Part shown: in pieces, positions 55,094 to 64,000 of the stretch | How positions within the stretch are numbered: position 1 is the first letter of the stretch | Layout: each line of letters opens with the position of its first letter | Assembly: GCF_037975245.1 (NCBI RefSeq) | Contig: NC_092564.1 | Location: forward strand, 9,271,984-9,335,983 | Length of the DNA stretch: 64,000 bases | Origin: Apostichopus japonicus | Taxonomy: Eukaryota > Echinodermata > Holothuroidea > Aspidochirotida > Stichopodidae | Direction of reading: 5' to 3' | Notes under the pieces: model-generated | Seen by the model: only the letters and a program-made list of their open reading frames with translations | What the model was told of the DNA's origin: nothing | Database searches by the model: none | Made by a program: the position numbers and the translations under genes

Positions 55094-58045
55094 TAATCCA
55101 CCCTCCAGGTGATCGCTAGCTCATTCATAGCCTGGTCTACATTGTTAGAAAAACGCAAAAGGTATACTGCTCATAACATTGTATGCATGAGCTCTCCTGC
55201 ACATAAAGGAGATAGCTACAGCTATAGCTACATGAGATAGCTAAAGGAGTACAGCTCGTACAGATACAAAATTGCACCACAAATCAAGAGACATAAGAGC
55301 CCACCAGTGTCGCAATTATATCTGCAGTTCTGCGAAAGTTTCACTTCAGATGTGAAGTATGTTTAATAAGTTGTTGAACAAGAAAGGTTAGGTCTGAAAA
55401 AGACTAACTTCGAGAGTTACTCTGCAGCAGCAGCAGAGTCCTATTTAGTGAAAAAACGAATCGCCTTTGTATTTTAATTTGTTCATCACATTAGGCTATT
55501 GGGTTGACGTGTCAGGAAGCAACATAAATTCTAACAATAATGCCTATACATTCTGCCTGTATGGTATACTTGATCAGTGTGATGTGTGAAGATGTCATTT
55601 AACTAACGTGTAAACCACATTATCCTCCTCATATACTTATATTTTAAAGAATGACTTCAGGCTCAGCATTACTTGTGATATGTTATATCACTGCTATCAC
55701 TGTATGTTGTTCTAGACCACGTGCTGTGTCTTCTCTCTCCAGGCTCCAACTCTCTCCACCTCTTTCGCTCCATCTCTCTCTTTATATTTCTCTGTCCCTT
55801 GTCTCCTCTTGATATGCAGACTTCATTAGAACTTACACAGTGACAGTAAGCTTATGAAAACTCTATGATTTGATAATAATATGTCTATTAACTACCAGAC
55901 TTGCTCTTCTACATACATGTTCGATGTTCGTTCTAAGTCGTTCCAAGTTCAACATAGCGTATAGTTAACTAATATTCGTTTGCTGTATAACCAGTCACAG
56001 GTATTCAGCACTGCACAACCATCTTGTGTTATTGTTACGTTTGACTATGGCCTGCTCATGGGCAGTAAGTTATTTTCAGCTAAGATCACGTGATTATGTG
56101 TAAACAGTACACATGTAGATCGCCCACCAAATCTTTAACCCGATCATGTGCAATATATATTCCCTTTCCAAGGGACTCCTGATACGCTCATGACGTAATT
56201 CTGTCATGATAATACAAGGTAACAGTCTCATGCATGTAAGTGGAATGGGGTTGAGGTTGGATTAAGTTAATTGCTTTTCGTGTCCAGGCTTTGCCTTGGG
56301 CGACTTTTCTTTAAAACCTTAATCTTTAGGGGAATTTTGCTATTGACACCTTGATGACATTAACAACCTCCCATAGATCAGTCACCACGACCACGTTTAT
56401 TTTCAATTTTTGTAACTAGACTTAGTTTCCATAAGTTTCGTTTTTAAATACGGAATATATCTTAATTTCAGAAACCATCTCTGTTAGGCCGTCTTCCATA
56501 TGCCAAAAATGTGCTTAGTTTTTGGATTTTGCTCACATTTTTGGTGTCTACTTGATTTGAGTGAAAATGGGTACAATTTGATATTAGGTTTGGTTTTCTG
56601 TTTGCTGACAGTGTCAAAATGTGCACATGGCTGTGCCAAGAACCACTGAAAATGGTGGCTAGATGACCATATGTGGCTATGGTGAATTTGGATTTTTTTA
56701 TAATAGCCAGGGTGGGAGATTAGGGTAATATTAAACAATCCCTATGAAGGGTCTTCTCAAGAACAATAAGCCCACCAAATATGAAATTTGTTCGATACTG
56801 ACTGGGGGCACAATTAACAGTAAACAAAAATAGAGGGCGACTTTATTCGTTGCTTAGACTTTTTAAGGTAAATGAACCGAGCTATTTAAGACACATTAGA
56901 GGTTGTGTGAAATAATTTATGGCTGAAAGATACATACACACGTTAAGTATGGTATCATAGAATATTCAATGATGTTATGATGACTTCAGCAGGTACTGCT
57001 GTTGCCATGGTTACCAAAACTGTTGCTGTTTTTGAGGATTGACCAGAAGGAATGCTGCAATATCTCTATTTCTACTTGAGCTATGATCTGGAAACTTGGT
57101 AGGAACGTGTAGTTCTTGATTGAGACCAGTTTCATTACAACTTTTCTTTGGTTTCTGTGGCATAAATTAGATTTCTGGTTGTCAGAAATTGATGATTCAC
57201 TGGCTTCAGCTTTTCTGTATAAATTATAGAGCATATTGTAACGTTAACTCAGTCTAAGATTCCGGGGGCACCTCAATATTCCCCGCTGAGGTTTGATGGT
57301 GGTATGGAAACAAATGCGGCTTTGATGGCAGTGTGTTACTAACGATGAGCCTTGAATCTTGCTGATATTACATGCACAGAATATAACACATAGACAAACA
57401 AGTAAAGAACGAACACTGAGATTTCGCAATCCTTTACTATAATCAATCATGGTACAGACAATACAATAGAAAAACGTGTACTTAAACGAAAATGGTCACA
57501 AACGAAGTATCAATTAATACCGAAGTAGAGTCCTATAACGATACGTGCAGTAGTGTATAAAAGACGAATACAAAACAGATACAAATACGACCACAATGGT
57601 CGGAGCCAGTGCTACTACCAAACCGAACGATTCAGAACGGGAGCGAAGACTGACTCACAAGTCTCGAGATGAGATCCAGCTGAGCTGATGAACAGACGTC
57701 ACGTGACCTGTAATTCTTACGTCACTATCCACATGGAAAGCACATTTGCCTGAAAACAATGACATCTAGTCTAGATAAATAGAGGGCGCCAGATATGATG
57801 ACCAACAGCATCACAATATGTTCTCCACTGGCAGCTGAAACACATCAATTGCATGTACTTTAAGCCAAATGAAGTGGGTAGTTGGTTTTTCATTTGGAAT
57901 TAATAGTTTTCACCAATGTGCATTTCTGGAAATACATCAATGTATATATATCCACACTTATTTTTTCACACTTGTTTCACTTTTTTCACATTTAAAAGCA
58001 ATAAATGCAATAACATGTGCTACTTGCAAATACATCAATACTTTT
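55094..58045. other. No gene seen
   Basis: About 3 kb of AT-rich sequence. Minus-strand frames at 56986-57234 and 57244-57450 have no recognisable domain or good splice sites. A CT-rich tract lies at 55730-55805. Confidence 0.45.
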
Positions 58046-58227
58046 TTAAGACTCTGGAAACAAATTCTGTGACCTTGATGAGTAAGAAGCCAACTTTGAT
58101 GATCGGAGGAGTTGTTTGTCCAGAGGTTCATCAATTTCTGTTTGGTGATCTTCAATAGAGGTATCTTGATCTGAAATAAGAATTAAAAAGTGTAAAACAA
58201 TTAAAACCCCCAGGATAACTCCTCTAT
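58046..58227 (-). CDS. Possible last exon: transmembrane helix plus cytoplasmic tail
   Basis: On the minus strand an acceptor (GTCACTTTCAG, phase 1) opens a 182-nt exon. It encodes RGVILGVLIVLHFLILIS, a helix-length hydrophobic stretch, followed by a polar acidic tail (DQDTSIEDHQTEIDEPLDKQ ... SSRSQNLFPES) and a stop. A second acceptor (TTCTTATTTCAG) lies 54 nt further on in the same frame, so the helix could be skipped. The layout is that of a type I membrane-protein end exon. The family is not recognised. Chance is possible because the hydrophobic part is T-rich DNA. Confidence 0.35.
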
Positions 58228-59343
58228 CTGAAAGTGACCTACAGTTGCTTTGCTGGGTTGGTCTGTTTTTTTTTTTTTTTAATGAACTTCCTCTAAAATA
58301 GATGTAGATTGAAGTCAATAAAACTTTCCAGGACATACTTTTATTAGTATGTTACCTACACAATATTCAATCAAGGTGACAATGTAAAATTTGAACAATT
58401 TCTATTCAGAGATGTCTGTGAGTGACTGCTCACATTTTATGTGGGCCCAACAGACACTGACTATTCGTTGCACAGAAAATAATAAATAATAATAATAATA
58501 ATAGGCAATCCTGCTTACTGTTACAGATTAAAGCTACTGATGTTTTTAAATCCTTTCTTGTCGATAGTCACAACAAACTAGCCTCATTTAATCTCTGACA
58601 TGCAAAGAAACAGTATAATATGATATTTTGGTTTTGAGATAGAGGACAAAATTGATGACAAGATGTCTCAGTCATGGTCTTTATATAACTTCCTTCATTT
58701 CACTTATTGTTTTCAAAATTCATATCAAACTGCACTGCATCATTTCTAAGAATTCTTCAATTCCTAATTTTAATGTGTAGTCAGGTAAACTCATTTAGCA
58801 AACCATGCATCAGAGGCAAGTACCTTCAAGACAGGATATCTAAATACCAGGATCAAGCATAAAAAGAACATTTGGGAATAAAACAATCAAAGGCCCTTTT
58901 TGCTCACCCTAAATCTTCTAGAAGTATGCAGTACATATTTACCATGTAAATTCAAGCAGTTCAATAACATTGTATGAAAGGGGAATGAGCTTTTGGAGTT
59001 CCAACAAGTGAATTGATACAGGAAGTGTTAAATCACATCATTGAAACAATCTTTATGTGATTATTGATATGTTTCTGTATTTCATTTTTGTGTCTTTAAA
59101 TGAAGTCAGTATTGGCCCCAATTATAGCATACTTTAATTACTAGAAGTTTTCAAAAAATCCTACATTGGTGGCCTTTACTTTCTACTTTGTTCTCACACA
59201 TATTACATGAGCACACAAGATGACTGAATGTCCTAGTGAGGTAAATTTCCTCCAGCGTGATATAGTCAAAACGGTTTATGAATTTTGACCAAAGGATATT
59301 TGAACCTCTGGCATATTTGGGAACAATACAGCATACCTTAAAC
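58228..59343. other. Possible intron; no exon recognised
   Basis: Contains a poly-T tract (58267-58280) and an (AAT)n patch (58480-58502). Nothing coding was identified. Confidence 0.4.
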
Positions 59344-59667
59344 TCAAAATAAAATGCATTTTGACAAGCTACTCTCCTTTAACTGTTTTATGTTGAGGTA
59401 ATTTGTCTTTCGTTTTTCTGCTTTGATTATATCTGTTTTGTTGGTGAAACCACATAGCAATGACGGGGTGGTATAGAACATTTCTTTGAAGCTGTCAGAC
59501 TGGTCTTTGTAGGTGGCTTCATGAGCAACATTATACTGTGGGCCAGATAATTCGCACCGTTCCTCAGCACAGGCAATAACTTTAACCAACTGATTGGGGT
59601 GAACATCGTTAATGGCCCATCCTTCCCAACACAGTGGACTACACATTTGTGTAAAGTCATCATCAAA
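59344..59667 (-). CDS. Possible exon of an unrecognised cysteine-containing protein
   Basis: On the minus strand a strong pyrimidine-rich acceptor (CTATTTTTCTAACAG) precedes 107 open codons. They start FDDDFTQMCSPLCWEGWAIN, then HPNQLVKVIACAEERCELSG, AHEATYKDQSDSFKEMFYTT and LLCGFTNKTD, and end in a TGA. Five spaced cysteines and an N-K-T sequon would suit an extracellular segment. The composition looks more protein-like than neighbouring frames, though a second frame is also open for 80 codons. A good donor (AAG|GTATGC) lies just past the stop, so the true 3' end of the coding part is unclear. No family recognised. Confidence 0.4.
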   Translation of the reverse strand, partial: FDDDFTQMCSPLCWEGWAINDVHPNQLVKVIACAEERCELSGPQYNVAHEATYKDQSDSFKEMFYTTPSLLCGFTNKTDIIKAEKRKTNYLNIKQLKESSLSKCILF

Positions 59668-60506
59668 CTGTTAGAAAAATAGCCAAATAAAATATAAAAC
59701 TGAAGGCATGGAACTTTAGCAGTTCACATATTCATAATCATAGCTAGTCGATATAGAGACCTTGGTGCAGTGAGGCACAGCGGCTGCTTTCCCAGTGCCC
59801 TGGCACTTGGGTTAGAGGCTAGGCCAGCTAGGCCTATATAGTAATGAAATATTGCAATACAACCGGGGTTAGGCTTTGCAGCGTACGTACATAATCAACA
59901 GCAATTTCGACCTCATATGCCTACAATATCATACAAGTGTACACAAGTAACCACTTATTGGCTAAGTGATGTATTCTAACCTTTGTCAAAACTTTTGCTG
60001 ATCATTTGGACTGTTATCTCCTTTATATTGGAGCAATGGATGGGCTGTACATCTCCAGGCACCTTTATATGCAGGCAATGCGTAATCTAGGCTATCTACA
60101 GTAGATAATGATGTAAACAAAGTTTGGGCCGGGTCAAAGGTTCACAAGAAGCAGCCCTGTGATTGGTCAGTTGCCCAAAATCAGGCATGTCCTATAATCA
60201 ATTAAAATACCACCGTTTTACTGCAGTTTTACACTAATGTGCAAGAACTGTTTTGTTGGCATAGTAAATTATGATTCCAGCGATTATTCTCCGCATTATA
60301 AGCTTCAATCACACCAGTAACACGGAAATGTGAGCAAAGGAAGCGATAAACAAGGCTTGGAAGACGGCCTAAGTATGTTCTCTAAGAAATATAATATAAC
60401 TTTCTCAAACATTCATTTAAACTTTCTCAACTGAATTTACGTTTAGTAAACATGAACGAATATTGGAAAGGAGAAATATGCAAAATGAAACAAACATAGG
60501 TAATAC
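59668..60506. other. Spacer with a CCAAT-like box
   Basis: Non-coding. ATTGG on the plus strand (60162-60166; CCAAT on the minus strand, in a CTGACCAATCAC context) could be a promoter element for minus-strand transcription toward the 59.6-kb exon. Confidence 0.3.
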
Positions 60507-60579
60507 CAATGTACAAATTGTGAAAGGCTGCACATGAAAAGAGAAATAAAACTAAAAAGACAATCATGCAGCGTAACAT
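60507..60579 (-). CDS. Possible signal-peptide exon
   Basis: Minus-strand ATG at 60579 begins MLRCMIVFLVLFLFSCAAFH, a strong hydrophobic leader with a plausible cleavage site, ending at G|GTATTA in phase 1. The exon at 59667 must start in phase 0, so the two do not join directly in frame; another exon would be needed. The outer transposon at 60597 begins 17 bp upstream of this start codon. Confidence 0.3.
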
Positions 60580-60596
60580 ATCAAGCAAATGCAACC

Positions 60597-63484
60597 CAGG
60601 AGCGCCCATATAGTCAGGGGGCGAATGCCCCCCTGACGGACTCAGATGGACTACTGGCGCCCTTTTCAGCTTTTTACCACTTTTTACTTATTCGCGATTA
60701 TTGACTTTTTTATTGCACTCTCATCTACCTATTGACATTTGTCACATGTTTTTAGTGTAATTTTCTGACAAAATGCTCTAACGGCAGTCTTTAATTTATC
60801 GGCACTTCCATTTTACGAAACTATTTCCAAGAACTGTACGGGGTTTTCGATCTATTTTTAGACGATACGCAACGCGCAGTGGCTGAAATAGTAATAACAC
60901 TTTTAAGTCGGCATGCAGTGTACGTTATACCAGGGAGTTGTTACATAACAAATCCCTGGTTATACGCCGCTCCATGATCAGTGTGTTGACTGTGCAGTAG
61001 GTTATTTGTTAGTTCGGAATGTGTGTAACGGGATACCATAGGCCAATATGGTATCAGGGCGGGTCACGTAAAAGGCACCATAGGCCTATACTTGTTTCAT
61101 CTCTGATATCACAAAATGCCTAAATATAAACCATCTGGATGTGCAAATAGGAAATTTATAGTAGTATATTAGGTATCATAATATCATAAGATGACATATT
61201 TCTGCCAATATAGGTGTTGGTAAAATGTCGTACCCCAGATGTGGTATTGTTGGCATTTAAAGGTCCACAATACCTAACAGGCACAACAGGCATTGTGTCA
61301 GGGCTACGAAAACATGAGCACTCACAAAGATACCACAGGGGTTGTGATGAAGCGCATGTACTTTCAACACCCATATAAACTTCCGAGTTGTCACAAATGG
61401 AGATTACACCTATTTATTCTTTGTTTATCTGCAATTAGCAAGGCCCGGAAAGGGTCATTTCCGGTGATCTATGGAGTATCTTTACTCAAAAATTGTTTGT
61501 ACGCTCCGCGCCAACCTGTGGTGGCGCTCCGCTTAGATAGTGTCGAACAGTGGCGGAGAAACAGGGGGGTTGGGGGGTTTTAATCCCCCACTTTTTGAAG
61601 AGGGGGGTTGGCCCACACAATCAACCCCCCCTAATTTTTGCCAGTAATGTTCTGTTATAGCCTATGTTATGTGCTCCAAATGGCATAATAAATCAAATCA
61701 TTAAATTTGAAATTGTTAAAGTCATTTCAACCTTTTACCTGGTAGGCAACATGAACAATTAACGACCGAGAACTGAGTTAGAATTGACCCACACATTATT
61801 TCTAGCCCCGTTGCCCCACCTTTCGCATTGGAACTTGTAGCTCATAGCGCTAACTTCACCCCGCAACAGACATACACAAAATAACGTTTTGTTGCTGTTG
61901 AATATAGCTTTGGAACTGTATACACTTGCCAACTTCAACGAGGTGTTTCTAAGTACATCTACGTAGGCAATATGAATGTCGAAAAAACTGCATTGAAATG
62001 AATTTTACTGTATCCTATATGTTGCACTGGTAGAGCGCATGCGATTCAGAAAAAGTTGATTGGATACGGCCAATAGACTATATAATCCATGGTGACCGTT
62101 TATTAACAAGTTGAGAATACAACATGAAAAAATTTGCTTTTCATTATAGTAACACATCAGTGTATTGAACTTTGGCGCAGTTTGATCCAGCATTGTGCAA
62201 ATGACATGCAGCAGTTCTCATTTTATTGTATTTATCCACAGTTGTTAAATATAGGACTGAAATCGCATTTGCGGCAGTCTATATTTGTTTCCTGGGAGAG
62301 GACCCCAGACCCATCGTACATGCAAAAGTCTACTTGGATTTTTTGTCCCCTGATTTTCTTTCTGCAGACGCCCATGTTTTTCTCCAAACTAAATTTCTAA
62401 GCCATGAGATCTAAAACTTAAGGAGGTTTAGGAGCATCATTAGGTCTGGGAAGTGTTATTCTCGCGAGGTATATTTGCCCAAAAAATTGTACGCTACGCG
62501 CGAACCCATGGTTGCGCTCCGCTTAGATAGTGTCAGAGAACAGACACGCGTCCCCACCATTATCCAAGACTGATCAGCGCCCATGCTCAAAACTGTCGAT
62601 GTGTGTAGTGTTCGGTTTCGCAAATATCTGGAATATACTTATTTCCTTCCACGAAATTTTTTAGTAGCCGTCTGAATTTTCGAAAATTCCCCGACCAACA
62701 TTCTTCATCATACTTCATCATACTCCTGCAATTTTGACCCGTCTGTTAGGGTTTGAAGGAGGTTTTTCTCTATCGGTTGTCCATAGATGATATTTTGTGC
62801 AACATTATGGGTATGTTTTGAAGTGAATTTATTCACGAGAATTGTGAATTTTCAAATTCTGAACAGTGGGGCTGACGGGTATTGTGGGCCGCGATGAAGA
62901 ATCACCTACAAAAGCAATGATCCACAGGATATGTGATGAAGTCGAACATGATGTGTGACTGATAACAATTTTCAAAAAGGTTATAGATGAGAAAAAAAGT
63001 ATTTGGAAATACTTGATTCTCAGGCAAAAGTGTACATATGGTTGGTCAGTTTCAAGCCCGAGAAGTGCCATTTCCGGTGATCTGGGGGGGGGGGGGGTAC
63101 CAAAACCAGAAATTTGCCTGAACGCTGTGCACCAACCAATGGTGGCGCTCCGCTTAGGTAGTAATTCGCGCCCCCTCGGGTTAGAAAATCCTGCATACGC
63201 CCCTGGTTAAATGCAGCTTTTCAAGGCCTGGGCCGTGCCATTAACTGCAATCTGGGAGGCAATATTTGCCAAAAAATTCTTGTGCACTTCGCGCCAACTT
63301 ATGGTGGCGCTCCACTTAGATAGTGAGCCAGCAGTTATGACTTTTTATTTCATCAATGGCCTGCAACCCCCCCCCCCCCCCCCGCACTTCTGACAAGAAA
63401 TCTCCGCCACTGGTGTCGAAAGCGCCCTACAGACCATTCTCGCCCCCCCCCCCCCCCCGACTAATACCCCTAGCTCCGCCACTG
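60597..63484. mobile_element. Outer hAT-like element of the 60-63 kb nest
   Basis: The left end reads CAGGAGCGCCCATATAGTC and the complement of the right end reads CAGTGGCGGAGCTAGGGG, so the terminal repeats match only loosely. The flanks ATGCAACC (60589-60596 and 63485-63492) match perfectly over 8 bp. A short hairpin (CCAGGGA/TCCCTGG) lies at about 60929-60960, and one copy of the shared module at about 61440-61547. A second element is inserted at 61548-63412, leaving about 1 kb of original sequence. No transposase frame. Confidence 0.7.
61548..63412. mobile_element. Inner hAT-like element (1.87 kb) nested in the outer one
   Basis: Ends CAGTGGCGGAG and CTCCGCCACTG are perfect 11-bp inverted repeats. 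The flanks GTGTCGAA (61540-61547 and 63413-63420) are a perfect 8-bp duplication. The interior holds three copies of the shared module (about 62445-62532, 63055-63160, 63223-63325), several long G/C runs and what looks like the right end of a further element (CCTGCATACGCCCCTG, 63190-63205). It is therefore probably composite. No transposase seen. Confidence 0.8.
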
Positions 63485-63492
63485 ATGCAACC

Positions 63493-63770
63493 GAAAGATA
63501 AACAAGGAGCACCGGGAAGACAAAATTGATCCACTTGTCAGAACAAGAAGATCAATCGCCACCATAAAAAATAGATGTATTCTAAGCCAAAGAGAACATT
63601 CGCACGAAATCAAAACGAACGCTCACCCACGAAACGAACAAGTGCTCAGAACAAAAAGAACAAGCGCCACCATAAAAACGAATACGTAACATAATTAAAA
63701 GGACATTCGCACGAAATCAAAACGAACGTTCGCGTGAAACGAACGAATGCCTATGAACTAAAAAGGAAAG
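63493..63770. repeat. Degenerate tandem repeat, about 111-bp unit
   Basis: CATTCGCACGAAATCAAAAC occurs at about 63599 and 63710, and GCCACCATAAAAA at about 63557 and 63669, so an A-rich unit of about 111 bp is present in roughly two copies. Confidence 0.75.
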
Positions 63771-64000
63771 ATGCCGCTGTTTTGGTTTTCCTTGACCGTG
63801 TTATATTATGAAATGTAGTTATGACATCTTGTATGCACAACACTTCTGTCCAACCACGCTGAACCGTGCTTCACAAGGTCTGTGAACTCTGTGGGCTAAT
63901 CGTCCTGTTGTCATTGTGCCCACAAGGGAATTTTTAACCGGGAAGAGGCAGACGAAGCTGTTCGTTTTACTTCTGTTCCAATGTTCGTTTTGATTTTATT
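63771..64000. other. No gene seen at right edge
   Basis: Short non-coding stretch to the end of the window; nothing recognised. Confidence 0.4.

Noticed and set aside
56986-57450. Two minus-strand frames of 68 and 82 codons, considered as exons of the 58-60 kb candidate gene
   Set aside because: No good acceptors or recognisable motifs, and they lie past a proposed stop and tail exon.
1-64000. CRISPR array, operon or prokaryotic defence locus
   Set aside because: Tandem repeats here lack regular unique spacers; the introns, SINEs and hAT elements show eukaryotic nuclear DNA.

Overview
The window is metazoan nuclear DNA. It is AT-rich, gene-poor, intron-bearing, and full of microsatellites, poly-G/C tracts and transposon relics; nothing looks bacterial, viral or organellar. 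A secreted gene built from hyalin-repeat (HYR) domains and an ANKRD34-type ankyrin gene point to an invertebrate deuterostome. An echinoderm, perhaps a sea cucumber, is my best guess, but that is inference and not proven by the sequence.

Layout. 0-25 kb: no gene I can support. It holds a 5' minisatellite, a tRNA-derived SINE, a 267-bp hAT-type MITE with perfect 8-bp target duplications (8.78-9.05 kb), a TA microsatellite, an AATG/AACG satellite, a nested pair of hAT-like elements (16.15-17.76 kb, one inside the other, each with its own 8-bp duplication) and an 81-bp tandem repeat (23.3-23.9 kb). 25.3-25.7 kb: a 384-bp foldback element with 117-bp arms. 26.27-27.95 kb (minus): one intact single-exon gene of the ANKRD34 family. 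28-33.7 kb: no gene seen. 33.7-37.6 kb: a graveyard of non-LTR reverse-transcriptase fragments and two Penelope-like tails, one with a hammerhead-ribozyme-like core.

38.1-48.8 kb (plus): the most interesting locus. I reconstruct an 11-exon gene for a secreted protein of about 815 residues: signal peptide, cysteine-rich EGF-like module, eight HYR domains (one per exon) and a divergent terminal module. Every internal intron is phase 1, so all internal exons are symmetric. Six of the HYR exons, with their introns, form a recent tandem array of about 757-bp units whose similarity alternates as dimers.

48.8-58 kb: mostly non-coding, with a SINE-like relic, a broken repeat-family protein gene (53.9-54.35 kb) and a 170-bp tandem duplication. 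58-60.6 kb (minus): three exon-like pieces (signal peptide, cysteine-bearing ectodomain, transmembrane plus tail) that may belong to a membrane-protein gene, though I could not join them in frame. 60.6-63.5 kb: a second nested pair of hAT-like elements, the outer one starting 17 bp upstream of the candidate signal-peptide start codon. A module of about 110 bp recurs at least seven times inside these elements. The two confident genes have no evident functional link; the rest of the window is shaped by transposition and tandem duplication.
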